A stretch of DNA of 62,954 nt. It comes from an uncultured Balneola sp. Lineage in GTDB: Bacteria > Bacteroidota > Rhodothermia > Balneolales > Balneolaceae. The position numbers were made by a program, and so were the translations under genes. The notes beneath the pieces were generated by a model. That model was not told the origin of the DNA and did no database searches. It saw only the letters and a program-made list of their open reading frames with translations. Where the stretch lies: NCBI GenBank assembly GCA_902529115.1, contig CABZVB010000011.1, positions 1-62,954 on the forward strand. Direction: 5' to 3'. Below are positions 36,021 to 45,280 of this stretch, in pieces (within the stretch, counting starts at the first letter, position 1; each line of letters starts with the position of its first letter).

Positions 36021-36866
36021 TCAGTTATATCCTAGTGGATAAAATCCAATGTCATCATAGTCAGCTGTAGTAATGTCACTGGTGGAATCACCATCACTTA
36101 GTATCAGAATTGCAAGCGGTGTACTTGGCATTTTTTCTTCAAATAGTCTTTCATAGTCATCCTTTAGATTGCGTGAAAATAATAACCATTCTCCAATTGG
36201 TTTACTTGTTTGCCCCGTTCCAACCACAACAATTTTTTGATTACCAAAAAATGTAGAAATCTCTGTTCCAACCGGTAGACTGCTGCTCCAAGTATATCTT
36301 ATGCTCTGTGGAACCTCTTTTACTAATGCCATCTTCTTTACTTTGAAAACGATATATATACTAGCAGCCGTGTCGTTTAATTTATTGTTTCCTTCATCTG
36401 CTCCAGCAGGAACATCCCAAACTCTCCATTTCCAAGATAGTATTGGAGTATCGTTAAGGTTTAAGTTGGTAACTTGATGTAATGGAAAATTAAGATGTTT
36501 TGCAATGACCCCATTAAACCTTAAAAATTTATTCACTTCATCTTTCGAATGTCCTTCCTCTATAATTTGGTAGAAATAATCCTTTTTAATTTCCTCAGAA
36601 TAAAGGTAGGGCCGGTTAACACCTCTTTGCTCAAACCAATTATAAGGTAACTGCCCAAGGCTATCGCTCTCAAAATCTTCGACAATTATGCCTCCTGTTT
36701 CAGAGATGGTTAAGCTTTGAATATATTTTGTATCTTGAGCAATCAATTTATCGGATACCATTATAGACCAAGAAAGAAAAAAAACAATAGCACATAAGGT
36801 CGATAAGCTAGAATATTGATGCTTTATCAAGCAAAAAAAATAATTATAAAGAATTACAATGATCAA
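36021..36866 (-). CDS. Exported DUF3047 family protein
   Basis: A 281-residue protein with a hydrophobic N-terminal signal region (about 20-44, ending LIAQ) and a DUF3047-like beta-sandwich domain. Recognisable parts are VEDFESDSLGQLPYNWF (about 61-78), LSWKWRVWDVPAGADE and IYIVFKV, and the C-terminal DYDDIGFYP. The family fold resembles carbohydrate-binding or lipid-binding jelly rolls but has no assigned function. It lies upstream of the MMPL exporter on the same strand (103 bases), so joint action in envelope export is possible. The ATG at about 36764 is an alternative start. Confidence 0.72.
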   Translation of the reverse strand: MIIVILYNYFFCLIKHQYSSLSTLCAIVFFLSWSIMVSDKLIAQDTKYIQSLTISETGGIIVEDFESDSLGQLPYNWFEQRGVNRPYLYSEEIKKDYFYQIIEEGHSKDEVNKFLRFNGVIAKHLNFPLHQVTNLNLNDTPILSWKWRVWDVPAGADEGNNKLNDTAASIYIVFKVKKMALVKEVPQSIRYTWSSSLPVGTEISTFFGNQKIVVVGTGQTSKPIGEWLLFSRNLKDDYERLFEEKMPSTPLAILILSDGDSTSDITTADYDDIGFYPLGYN

Positions 36867-36951
36867 ACTAAGTCTTTTGAGTCTAGTAAGTATTTATCTT
36901 TCAAACTGTAATCGGGATTAAATTGCCCATTAGTGAGAAACATATAATATT

Positions 36952-37800
36952 ATGATTAGAAGAATCAAGGATGATTTAAACTCCCTGAATCTTAAATATA
37001 AGGATAATAACTTTATCTTTATTCCAAGTATACTTTTGCTACTTATCGGCTTTACCATCTATTATTTTTTAGGCTTTGAGGCGGCAATTATAGTAATACT
37101 ACCTCTTATTACTTTTATACTTCTCGCCTTATTGTTTCATATATATAGAAGTATTGAAAGAGATTTAGAAGAAGAACGAACACAAGTTCAGGCTATTCAC
37201 AGTATCTATTCCTTCATTACGCCCAGATACCCCTTGCCAAGTATGTCTAGATGGACCGCTTGTCCGGATTTAGCCAAAACTATCTTGCGTGAATGCATGA
37301 TGAATAAACCTAGCTTAGTTGTAGAACTTGGCAGTGGAATTTCCACTCTAATTACCGCATACGCACTTGAACAACACGGAGAAGTCGGGGCTCAGGTCAT
37401 TTCATTAGACCACAACAAAGAATATACTCAAAAGACTAAAAATCTCCTCAAATCACATAAACTTGAATCCAATGCTCAGGTAATATATAGCCCTTTAGAG
37501 CCTAGGCAAATTGACGACAAAATCTACAATTGGTACAGTTTAGAGGGACTCACAACAAAAATGAACATTGATCTATTAATAGTGGATGGACCCCCAGTTA
37601 AAACTAATCAACTAGCCCGCTATCCTGCTCTACCTTCACTACTCTCAAGACTCTCTAAAGATTGTGTGATAATTCTAGATGATGCTGCCCGTCAAAGTGA
37701 ACAGCAGACAGTCAGTCTATGGATGCATGAAATCCCAGGATTTAAGCATGAATACATAGGCAATAAAAAAGGCCTATCTATTCTAAGAAGAACTCTTTAG
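36952..37800 (+). CDS. Membrane-anchored class I SAM-dependent methyltransferase
   Basis: A 282-residue protein with two N-terminal membrane helices (about 22-40 and 43-65) followed by a cytosolic Rossmann methyltransferase domain. Motif I is VVELGSGISTLI (about 122-133), an acidic ribose-binding residue follows in ISLDHNKEY, and LLIVDGPP and IILDDAAR correspond to the later core strands. It resembles the Methyltransf_24 group often found with surface polysaccharide genes. It is transcribed rightward, convergent with the flippase gene 24 bases away. A sugar- or lipid-methylating role is inferred. Confidence 0.78.
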   Translation: MIRRIKDDLNSLNLKYKDNNFIFIPSILLLLIGFTIYYFLGFEAAIIVILPLITFILLALLFHIYRSIERDLEEERTQVQAIHSIYSFITPRYPLPSMSRWTACPDLAKTILRECMMNKPSLVVELGSGISTLITAYALEQHGEVGAQVISLDHNKEYTQKTKNLLKSHKLESNAQVIYSPLEPRQIDDKIYNWYSLEGLTTKMNIDLLIVDGPPVKTNQLARYPALPSLLSRLSKDCVIILDDAARQSEQQTVSLWMHEIPGFKHEYIGNKKGLSILRRTL

Positions 37801-37824
37801 AGTATATTATCACTTTTTTAAACA

Positions 37825-39423
37825 CTAACGAAGAAATGAAAGCCTTGCCCAATGCTTTAGAGTGTTCCAGTCTTGTTGGCTAATTAACCCGATTAACCTG
37901 CTAGCTACTATATACATTACAAGGTATACGAGACTAATACTTAAAATGGAATAAAAGGGGGCAATATTTATAAGTAAATATTCTTTTACCATGAACATTA
38001 CTGCACCTATGCTCAAAGAAAGCGCTAAAACCTTACCATAAAACGGAAAAGGCAAGACTTTCCAGAAAGGTAGTTCCATGTGACCGCCTATCCTTCTAAG
38101 GATTAGTAGCCAATTGTACAAATTAGCAATGAGCGTACCTAGTGCAGTACCTATAATTCCAAAATATATGGTCATCGGTACACTTAACAATACATTTGCT
38201 GTTAGCAGATTAAGACTGAAATAAAAAACTCCTTTTGTATCCCCAAAAGCTTGCAAAATACTCCCATAATGAGTCACTCGAATAAGTACAATAAGATTAT
38301 ATAATTGAAAAGGTAAGACCGCATTGGTATAAGACACCCCTTCTGTTTCGAATAAAAATGTTATAAGTTCAGGCGCTAAAATTGTAAATAATATGGTCAT
38401 AGGTATAACCAATAAGCTTACTTTTTCTATACCCCTATACCACAGAGCCAATAGTTTATCTTTCTTTGATTGCAGATTAAACTGCACATACCGTGAGATG
38501 AGCACCGATCCTACAGCTAATGGAATTACCCTGATTAAAGGTACTTCATTAGCTGCAACAGAGTACTCCGCATAAGCGGTGTTAACCAAAAATATAGACA
38601 CTATGAACTTATCAATGTACTTATTAAAACGACCCACCAAAGATGATAGACCCAAAGGCAGTGCAAACTTAGCTTGATCCGTCAACGATATTCGCGACTC
38701 CATCCGATAATCACCCTGAAATTCACGCTTCTCGGTAATGGTTAAATCTAATTGCGTATCAGCCAAGCGCGCATCTTTCGGTAAAATGATTCCTAGTAAA
38801 ACTAGTGAGCCAACAAACCGAATGACCGAATACCCAACTAATGACCAAATAGCTAATTCTAAACCATAACCTAATGTAAGGGGAAGTACGAGTGCACCAA
38901 AAGCCACAATCGAAGTACTCATTTCATACCAAGCAGCCACTCTTTGTCGATCCGATGCTAGCAGTATATTAGTCGTTGGCCAAGTTGGTATTTCCAATAC
39001 GCTGACCAATGCCATTAAGGGTAAAAAATGCTGAAGCACTCGTATTGATTCTTCAGGCCATTGGCTAAGTAAATCTGGTAAAAAAAAAATAAACCCCAAA
39101 ATAGCCAAGCCTGCTACCGTACCACTTAGTAATAGAGTAGCAATGGTTTGTAAGGCAAAACCTCTTCTAGCCGTAGTCGTTAAACGTTCAAAATAATAAA
39201 ACACACTATCAGGAAATCCCAATACCGCTACATTTCGTGCAACTTCATGGATCATAAGTATATAACCCATTATTGCAAAGTCTGTTTTTGAGAGTAATCT
39301 TACAACAGCTATAGCTAAAGCTAAATCTATCACAGTGGTGGTGATACGTGCAAATACGACTACTCCAGCTTTTTCAGTTAGTGAAGTAGGTGGTATGTTA
39401 GATTTAGATGACACGATATCCAA
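37825..39423 (-). CDS. Oligosaccharide flippase, Wzx/MATE-like (MOP superfamily)
   Basis: A 532-residue polytopic membrane protein with about 12-14 helices. The N-terminus (VVFARITTTVIDLALAIAVV, from about 20) and LGFPDSVFYYF match the polysaccharide biosynthesis C/Wzx group of the MOP superfamily, which flips lipid-linked oligosaccharides across the inner membrane. A cytosolic hydrophilic insert (about 205-245) is unusual in length. It ends a leftward run with two glycosyltransferase genes, 31 bases after the first of them, consistent with a small surface-glycan cassette. No wzy polymerase or wzz is present. Confidence 0.82.
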   Translation of the reverse strand: MDIVSSKSNIPPTSLTEKAGVVVFARITTTVIDLALAIAVVRLLSKTDFAIMGYILMIHEVARNVAVLGFPDSVFYYFERLTTTARRGFALQTIATLLLSGTVAGLAILGFIFFLPDLLSQWPEESIRVLQHFLPLMALVSVLEIPTWPTTNILLASDRQRVAAWYEMSTSIVAFGALVLPLTLGYGLELAIWSLVGYSVIRFVGSLVLLGIILPKDARLADTQLDLTITEKREFQGDYRMESRISLTDQAKFALPLGLSSLVGRFNKYIDKFIVSIFLVNTAYAEYSVAANEVPLIRVIPLAVGSVLISRYVQFNLQSKKDKLLALWYRGIEKVSLLVIPMTILFTILAPELITFLFETEGVSYTNAVLPFQLYNLIVLIRVTHYGSILQAFGDTKGVFYFSLNLLTANVLLSVPMTIYFGIIGTALGTLIANLYNWLLILRRIGGHMELPFWKVLPFPFYGKVLALSLSIGAVMFMVKEYLLINIAPFYSILSISLVYLVMYIVASRLIGLISQQDWNTLKHWARLSFLR

Positions 39424-39454
39424 TAATTGTACTTATTCTTGTAATCGACTCCAT

Positions 39455-41020
39455 TTAGTTCTTAATCACACTCAGAAATAAATCCGATAATTCTCTAGTC
39501 TTATGTTCGGCACTGAATCTTAAAATCCGGTTAAGATGTTCTTTTGATGTTCTGCTCTTTAATGTAAACAACTGTCTCTGAACCTGTAATTCATATAGCT
39601 TTTGTGCTATTGCATCCGTTTGGAAACTCTCGAATTGATAGCCTCTTTGGGTATTTGTTAATATTTCTTTCATCTCAAGATTAGTACCAATCGAAATAAT
39701 GGGAGGTGTTGCGGGTAAATAATCCCAAAATTTTGATGGAATAACCATGTTTCGAATAGGATTTAAGAGTGATATGAGTCCATCAAAATTTTCAATAAAG
39801 TCAGGAACTTTATCATATGGTATTGGCGGTAGGGATAAAAAATGTTTAGTTAAACCTAGACTTTCCAGTTCTTTTAGTACTTCATCCTCTAGAGATCCTA
39901 TGTAATAGAGCCGGATGTTAGAAAAAAAATTTGAATGTTTCTTTTTAATTACTAGGAAACTTTTAATTAAAGGCTCTATAGGAGAAGAGGATCTAAATTT
40001 TCCTAAGAATAAGAGCTTAAATGGTTCACTTTTAGAACTTTCTTCCGATATCGAGGTTTGATCACGATTTTCCGAAGCATCAATGATTGCTGAAAATCTA
40101 TTTGTTTCCCTAAATAACTCGTTATTTTGATCAAGCTCAGCTGAACTATTTAAAAAATCATAATCAAAAGAATTATGAATCAAATGCATCTTATCGGCAT
40201 ATAAAGCATATGAATCTTGGTATAATTTCAAGGTTTCATCTGCAGTGAAAACAATGGCTGCTGCCTCTTGTATTACCTTAGATTCCAATCTCTTCTCAAC
40301 TTTCTTCACCCAATTAGATTTCTTCGCTGACCGTATTGGGCATAAGGTAAAAGGATCACGAAAATCGACCACAAAAGGTACACCTAAACGCTTATACAAG
40401 GTTCGAATTACACTGAGACCCGACCATGGATCAGCTGTAATCCATAGCAGATTCGGCTGCTCTTGAATTAAAATTTGTTCCATATAATTTAAATGAGATC
40501 GAAGCAGAGGATACCAAGTATCCATCGGTAAATAGCGTTCAAATCTGTCAATGACCCGCTGAATTGGAGGACCAACTAGTAATACATCCTTCTTTGGTCG
40601 CATACCTTCCTCTTTTTCCTCTTGATCTTCTGGAATATACTCTGGTCTATTTGGTAAGGAAATTTTATATTTGGTTATAAAGGTCTCACTTTGGGATTGA
40701 GCCTCAGCCAAATTAAAGGCTTCTATATGATTACTGACACACAGGTCTACCACTCCTAAATCACTACTAGAACGGTTAATGGTACGATCAAAAGGCGTCT
40801 TTAACCCATAAAGCTCCACACCTTCTAAAGCTACCTTTTCCTCATTACTTAACTTCTGTCCTTTTACCTCTAAATGAGCGACACAAACTTGCCAATCTAA
40901 ATCCTTTAAATGTTTAGCAAATTTATAGCTTCGCAATGCTCCAACTCTCTTTCTAGGAACAAAATATGGACTTATCATTAGCACCTTTGGAGATTTTGAT
41001 GTTTTTATGCTATTCTCCAT
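39455..41020 (-). CDS. Glycosyltransferase, GT4-like (GT-B fold)
   Basis: A 521-residue cytosolic glycosyltransferase. The N-terminus (VLMISPYFVPRKRVGALRSY, from about 13) is a glyco_trans_4-type donor domain, VVDFRDPF appears near residue 217, and the C-terminal half contains KLLFLGKFRSSSPIEPLIKSF and FWDYLPATPPIISIG, where family members bind the nucleotide sugar. A hydrophilic segment at about 130-155 (acidic, low complexity) is extra. It groups with the GT at 51329-52684, which has the same opening motif (IVYYFPPMGGSGVQRPLKY). Sugar specificity is unknown. Part of the cassette with the flippase and the GT-A-type gene. Confidence 0.8.
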   Translation of the reverse strand: MENSIKTSKSPKVLMISPYFVPRKRVGALRSYKFAKHLKDLDWQVCVAHLEVKGQKLSNEEKVALEGVELYGLKTPFDRTINRSSSDLGVVDLCVSNHIEAFNLAEAQSQSETFITKYKISLPNRPEYIPEDQEEKEEGMRPKKDVLLVGPPIQRVIDRFERYLPMDTWYPLLRSHLNYMEQILIQEQPNLLWITADPWSGLSVIRTLYKRLGVPFVVDFRDPFTLCPIRSAKKSNWVKKVEKRLESKVIQEAAAIVFTADETLKLYQDSYALYADKMHLIHNSFDYDFLNSSAELDQNNELFRETNRFSAIIDASENRDQTSISEESSKSEPFKLLFLGKFRSSSPIEPLIKSFLVIKKKHSNFFSNIRLYYIGSLEDEVLKELESLGLTKHFLSLPPIPYDKVPDFIENFDGLISLLNPIRNMVIPSKFWDYLPATPPIISIGTNLEMKEILTNTQRGYQFESFQTDAIAQKLYELQVQRQLFTLKSRTSKEHLNRILRFSAEHKTRELSDLFLSVIKN

Positions 41021-41047
41021 ACTTAGCTTTTTGTGACCAAAGCTTTA

Positions 41048-42067
41048 CTAGTTGGTTACCTTATTTAAGGTATTAGAAATCTTTTGTGAATGTTGCTCAT
41101 TAGTCAATCGGTGCCAACAATTTTCAGCAAAAGTGTAGAATGGCTGTTTTTGATGATACCACCCAAAATGCAAACAATAAGGTGTCGTCATTAAATAATC
41201 TGTTTTACCTGAAAACAGACTTAAAATTGCGATTAAAAATCGTCGCATACGCACTGACTTAAGTCCCCTTATTGAATAGGTGAAATCATCACAAAAGTAC
41301 TTGCAGTTCACGTACATAAATTCGTCATCATGTTCAGTAAGGTCTTTTATGTAATCTAGTTGAAGACTGTTATGACCCTGCAACCACGGATATACCGAAA
41401 TATTCAATTTCGACATAGCCATAGCCAAACTCCACTCGCATGATTCCATGGTTCTTCCCTGTTCCATTTTTCTGCTACGGAAATGCGTTTCTTGTTTACG
41501 ATCCAACATTTCAGAGGCTAACAAACAAACCTGTTTCGTTATCTCATAATCCTGAGCAAATATAACACCCGATTGTACCCTGCTCAAATAGCTTAAGCCA
41601 AAACGTTTTAAGGTTCGCTGCCTTCTACGTAGAAGGATATCGAGTAAGACTCGTACACCTTTAGATGCTCCAAAATAAACATCTGAAACTAAGGTGCCCG
41701 TAATTGTAAATTCAAAATCAGAAAAACTACTCCACATACTTTGAGGATCCTTACACCATATAATATCACTATCAAGAAATAGATTTTTCTTATAATAAAG
41801 GTAGTGATGTATGTTGTGCTTAAAACCTACAATCGATGCGTGCTCCTCAGGTAATTGATGGATTACATCAAACAGATAATTCAACTCTTTTTGTTCTAAA
41901 ATTTCTTTATGCTTTGCACTACAAGCTAAAGTAATAGGACGCATTTTGTCATACCTTCGCAAAGTCGTGATTGATGCAATAGCATGCTTTAAATACTTAG
42001 GATGTCCATAACTGACATAGACATAACCTTCATTTTGTTTATTTGAAGTAGGAACAGATTGAAGCAC
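41048..42067 (-). CDS. Putative glycosyltransferase of GT-A type
   Basis: A 339-residue soluble protein. YVYVSYGHPKYLKHAIASI at residues 16-34 and KNLFLDSDIIWCKDP near 94-108 fit a nucleotide-diphospho-sugar transferase fold with a DxD-type motif (LDSDI). RVQSGVIFAQD and CEWSLAMAMSKL recall the acceptor-site region of GT8-like enzymes. The rest is not assigned to a family with confidence. It lies 27 bases upstream of the GT4-like gene and downstream of mlaC. Its product is most likely a sugar-transfer step in the neighbouring surface glycan. Confidence 0.6.
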   Translation of the reverse strand: MLQSVPTSNKQNEGYVYVSYGHPKYLKHAIASITTLRRYDKMRPITLACSAKHKEILEQKELNYLFDVIHQLPEEHASIVGFKHNIHHYLYYKKNLFLDSDIIWCKDPQSMWSSFSDFEFTITGTLVSDVYFGASKGVRVLLDILLRRRQRTLKRFGLSYLSRVQSGVIFAQDYEITKQVCLLASEMLDRKQETHFRSRKMEQGRTMESCEWSLAMAMSKLNISVYPWLQGHNSLQLDYIKDLTEHDDEFMYVNCKYFCDDFTYSIRGLKSVRMRRFLIAILSLFSGKTDYLMTTPYCLHFGWYHQKQPFYTFAENCWHRLTNEQHSQKISNTLNKVTN

Positions 42068-42112
42068 GTGTTTCTTTTAAATATAGAACTTATATAGGGT
42101 TTCTCAAAAAAG

Positions 42113-42718
42113 CTATGAATTTCTTCCCGCTCTATTTCGAAGTGTTGACATCAGGTAATCAAAGCCTCGGCTTCGGATTATGCGTTGGAACTGACGATTA
42201 TATGACTCTGCGGTAAATATATCGTCTATGCTCATGTCTTCGATTCTCCATTCACCAGAACTTCTAGACAATATGTAATGTACAGGTGTTCTGATATTAT
42301 CCCATTCCGCAAGCGTTTCTACATATACAGAATCTTTTGTTCCCTCAATTCTTTCATAACTAACTGTTGCTCTGTAAATTTCTAAATTTGCTAAGGATTG
42401 ATCTCGAATAATAGAGGAAAAAAGCTGTACAAACTCTGTTCTTTCTTCTACTGAAATCGTATCATAAGTTACTTCCAATGCAGTTCTTGCCATTTCATTA
42501 AAATCAATAATTCCATTCACAATATCTTTTAATTCATCTCTCTGATTGGTTGAATTGTTCGTACCTTCATTATCCAATAATTGCTTAATTTTCTGGTCGC
42601 GCGATTCCATTAGCTCTCTAACGTCAGCAGCTGCATCAGAAGACTGCGCTAGCACAAGATTTGGATAAAGTGTCACCAATAATAAATATATATATCTAAA
42701 GCAGTTCATCATATTCAC
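42113..42718 (-). CDS. mlaC: MlaC/Ttg2D-family phospholipid-binding protein
   Basis: A 201-residue periplasmic protein. A signal peptide ends at LVLAQ (residue 25). The body contains DFNEMARTAL (about 84-93), ERTEFVQLFSSIIRDQ (about 106-121) and WRIEDMSIDDIFTAESY, the conserved pattern of MlaC, Ttg2D and HpnM. These proteins carry phospholipids or hopanoids between inner and outer membrane. It starts nine bases after the TolC-like stop, so the two genes are an operon; no mlaD, mlaE or mlaF is present. Combined with the MMPL/HpnN-like gene downstream, an HpnM/HpnN-type lipid route is a reasonable inference. Confidence 0.85.
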   Translation of the reverse strand: MNMMNCFRYIYLLLVTLYPNLVLAQSSDAAADVRELMESRDQKIKQLLDNEGTNNSTNQRDELKDIVNGIIDFNEMARTALEVTYDTISVEERTEFVQLFSSIIRDQSLANLEIYRATVSYERIEGTKDSVYVETLAEWDNIRTPVHYILSRSSGEWRIEDMSIDDIFTAESYNRQFQRIIRSRGFDYLMSTLRNRAGRNS

Positions 42719-42726
42719 TTATTTAG

Positions 42727-44172
42727 TTAATATATGGACAAGCCAGCAACTTTATTTAAGTTTGCTAGGTTTATGATATAATCAAAAACAGTTTGTTTTT
42801 CTTCAATCCTAAGTTCTAATTCTTGTTTTAACGCGTCAACAACATCACGTACATCACCAATACCAAAATCATAGTCTAATTGTTCCATTCGTAACCATTC
42901 TTTGGTGATTTTCAGTGCCTCAACAGAGCCCTCATATTTACTTTGAGCAATAGATGCAGTCCTATATTTCTCGTGCACTTCTAACATTACTTTATCCTGT
43001 ATAGCTTTTTGCTGAAAATATAGCCTGTCGATTTCAAGTTCAGCTCGTTTCAAGTTCGTTCTCATCTGGTTAAAGTTTAAATTTTGCCTAATTGAGAACC
43101 CAAATGCCATATTTAAAGTGTTACCATCCGATGAAATGAAAGGATTATCCTGACGAGGACGAGAAGGCGCATGAGCATAGGTGCCTGTAAAACCCATGAA
43201 TAAGCCTGGCTTATATTCTGCTTTTTTTGCCTCAATAAACATTCGTGCACCTTGTTCTGCATAAGCGAGTGTTTTTATTTCAGAACGATTAGACAGAGCC
43301 ATCTGCTGGTAATAATTTAATGAAAAAATAGTATCTGTTGGTGCTTCCAGATACATGTCAGCAGGTAAAAATACGGCATAATCAGCCCCTAAAATGTAGT
43401 TCCAAGATTCTCTAACGAATAATAGGTTTTGATTAACTTCATCTTTCCTTGCCTTAAATTGAGCTTTGAAAACTTTGAATTTATAAATTTCTGACTCGTT
43501 TATCTGATCTGGACTATCTTTTCTTTGCTGGTTTATCGACCTTTCAACCGTATCCATTGTTTTTATAGCTAACTCTAATAAACGTTCAATTTCTAAGGCC
43601 AGCTTATAGCCAAAATATAGTCCATGAAGCTGAAGCTCTACTTCTTGTTGGGTAGCTGACGACTGCTGCTCAACACTTTGGACTCCAAATTGAGCTGCCT
43701 TTACTGCTTTATCCACCGCCCCCCAAATAAATAAAGGTTGTACTCCAATAACTCGAAATCTATTGGCAAAGTCCCAGTTATCCCAATCATAGGTTGCGCT
43801 AGGATCTAAATAAATTTCATTATCAGGATACCCTCTTGGAGATATAACACTTGGTAATATACCATGTTCGGATTCCATTCTCAGTGAAGGTAAGATGCGT
43901 TGATCGCGAAACTCTTGAACTTGATTTTGTGCTAGAGAAACGGATACTTGTGCGGCTTTTATTTGACCTAATTGCTCTAGAGCACGATCGATAAACCCAT
44001 CGTATTCAAGATATACAGTATCTCGTGCAAATTCATTATCAAATCTAACCAAAGTTTCTGTGTACGCCCATGAAGTAGCGCTAATTTTATGACTGAACAA
44101 AACTAAAGAAAGTGCTAAAAAAAAATTTCCAAGATATTTTGAACAAAGTAAATGTGTCATATATCTAATCAT
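42727..44172 (-). CDS. TolC-family outer membrane efflux channel
   Basis: A 481-residue outer-membrane protein. An N-terminal signal region (about 10-33) is followed by two OEP repeats of long alpha-helical coiled coil and short beta segments: IKAAQVSVSLAQNQVQEF (from about 72), AELEIDRLYFQQKAIQDKV (about 380) and VRDVVDALKQELELRIEEKQ (about 440) are typical. It forms the channel part of type I or RND export. No membrane-fusion protein is adjacent; the downstream partner is MlaC. It is separated from the ATP synthase genes by tRNA-Ser and a bidirectional hairpin. Confidence 0.85.
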   Translation of the reverse strand: MIRYMTHLLCSKYLGNFFLALSLVLFSHKISATSWAYTETLVRFDNEFARDTVYLEYDGFIDRALEQLGQIKAAQVSVSLAQNQVQEFRDQRILPSLRMESEHGILPSVISPRGYPDNEIYLDPSATYDWDNWDFANRFRVIGVQPLFIWGAVDKAVKAAQFGVQSVEQQSSATQQEVELQLHGLYFGYKLALEIERLLELAIKTMDTVERSINQQRKDSPDQINESEIYKFKVFKAQFKARKDEVNQNLLFVRESWNYILGADYAVFLPADMYLEAPTDTIFSLNYYQQMALSNRSEIKTLAYAEQGARMFIEAKKAEYKPGLFMGFTGTYAHAPSRPRQDNPFISSDGNTLNMAFGFSIRQNLNFNQMRTNLKRAELEIDRLYFQQKAIQDKVMLEVHEKYRTASIAQSKYEGSVEALKITKEWLRMEQLDYDFGIGDVRDVVDALKQELELRIEEKQTVFDYIINLANLNKVAGLSIY

Positions 44173-44244
44173 AAACTATAAGATACGAATTCTTTTAACT
44201 AGAATAACGAAGTACTACCTGCAATGGTATAACTCAATTACAAT

Positions 44245-44273
44245 AAAAAAACCCCAGTAAAGGGGCTTTTTTT
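44245..44273 (-). terminator. Intrinsic terminator after tRNA-Ser
   Basis: CCCC and GGGG (44252-44265) with AGTAAA between form the stem, extended by A-T pairs, flanked by an A run on one side and a T run on the other. It stands six bases beyond the 3' end of tRNA-Ser and works in either direction, so it also insulates the TolC-MlaC genes from upstream transcription. Confidence 0.75.
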
Positions 44274-44278
44274 AAGTG

Positions 44279-44363
44279 CGGAGAGTGAGGGATTCGAACC
44301 CCCGGAGACTTGCGCCTCAACGGTTTTCAAGACCGCCGCATTCGACCACTCTGCCAACTCTCC
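44279..44363 (-). tRNA. tRNA-Ser (UGA anticodon)
   Basis: Acceptor arms GGAGAGT (5') and ACTCTCC (3') pair perfectly with discriminator G. The anticodon loop reads CTTGAAA inside the GCGGT/ACCGT-like stem, giving anticodon TGA for UCA codons. The long variable arm (TTGAGGCGCAAGTCTC) and GGTTCGAATCC T arm are class II serine features. Length is 85 bases. The terminal CCA is not encoded, so it must be added by tRNA nucleotidyltransferase. Confidence 0.96.
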
Positions 44364-44378
44364 ATTAAATGAATTCCT

Positions 44379-45269
44379 CTAGGAGTTACTAAGCGCCTGA
44401 GCTCCAGATACAATTTCGGAAATTTCTGTAGTAATTGCACTCTGTCTAGCCTGATTATACTTCAAACGTAAATTGCGTTCTAAGTCTTTAGCATTTTCAG
44501 TAGCACTATCCATTGCGGTCATTCTAGCACCCTGTTCAGATGCATTCGACTCTAGTATTGCTTTCCAGAACTGCATTTTTATATGCTTTGGCAGTAACTC
44601 ATCAATGATAGATTCTTGATCCGGCTCATATATATAATCAAAATGTACTGTCTTATCGATATCAGCTACAACTAAATCTTCAGCTTTTAGTGGTAAAATC
44701 TTTTCAACCTTACGATTCTGCGCAATTACCGACTTAAATTCATTATAGGCCAGGTATACCTCATCAATTTTTTCTTTAATGAAGTTTTCCATAACATAAT
44801 TCATTAGAGAAGAGCTAAGTTCATACTCTAAATGATCAAAGAATCCTGGATATTTAGCATCGACAGAATAAGATCTCTTACTGAAATGGGCTGTCGCTTT
44901 TTTGCCTATAGTAATTAAACTTAGGCCTTCGGTTTCTTTTCCATTTTCAAAGTTATTGACTATAAATAACTCAACTTCCTTGAATAAATTATTATTAAAA
45001 CCGCCACAAAGTCCTCTATCTGAGCCTACTACAATAACTAAAGAGCGTTTATGTTCTGATGTTTCATGAATTAAAGGGTGAGTTAATTCTAGGCCTTGAA
45101 TTAGGCGACCAATTACAGTGGCTAAGTTATTAGCATAAGGCCGTGTTTGTATCATACGGTCTTGTGCTTTGCGTAAATTCGCAGCCGCAACCATTTTCAT
45201 GGCTTTGGTAATCTGCTGGGTATTATTTATAGAGGTTATCCTATTACGTATATCGCGTAAATTGGCCAT
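44379..45269 (-). CDS. atpG: ATP synthase gamma subunit
   Basis: A 296-residue rotor stalk subunit of F1. The N-terminal helix [20 protein letters not shown] and [14 protein letters not shown], the [12 protein letters not shown] motif (about 79-90) and the C-terminal helix [22 protein letters not shown] are canonical. Last gene of the F-ATPase operon, 11 bases after atpA; tRNA-Ser follows 15 bases later on the same strand and may be processed from the same transcript. Confidence 0.97.
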   Translation of the reverse strand: MANLRDIRNRITSINNTQQITKAMKMVAAANLRKAQDRMIQTRPYANNLATVIGRLIQGLELTHPLIHETSEHKRSLVIVVGSDRGLCGGFNNNLFKEVELFIVNNFENGKETEGLSLITIGKKATAHFSKRSYSVDAKYPGFFDHLEYELSSSLMNYVMENFIKEKIDEVYLAYNEFKSVIAQNRKVEKILPLKAEDLVVADIDKTVHFDYIYEPDQESIIDELLPKHIKMQFWKAILESNASEQGARMTAMDSATENAKDLERNLRLKYNQARQSAITTEISEIVSGAQALSNS

Positions 45270-45280
45270 ACTAAATCGGA

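Noticed and set aside
44279-44363. tRNA-Ser as an integration site
   Set aside because: No partial copy of the tRNA 3' end and no integrase gene were seen in the window.
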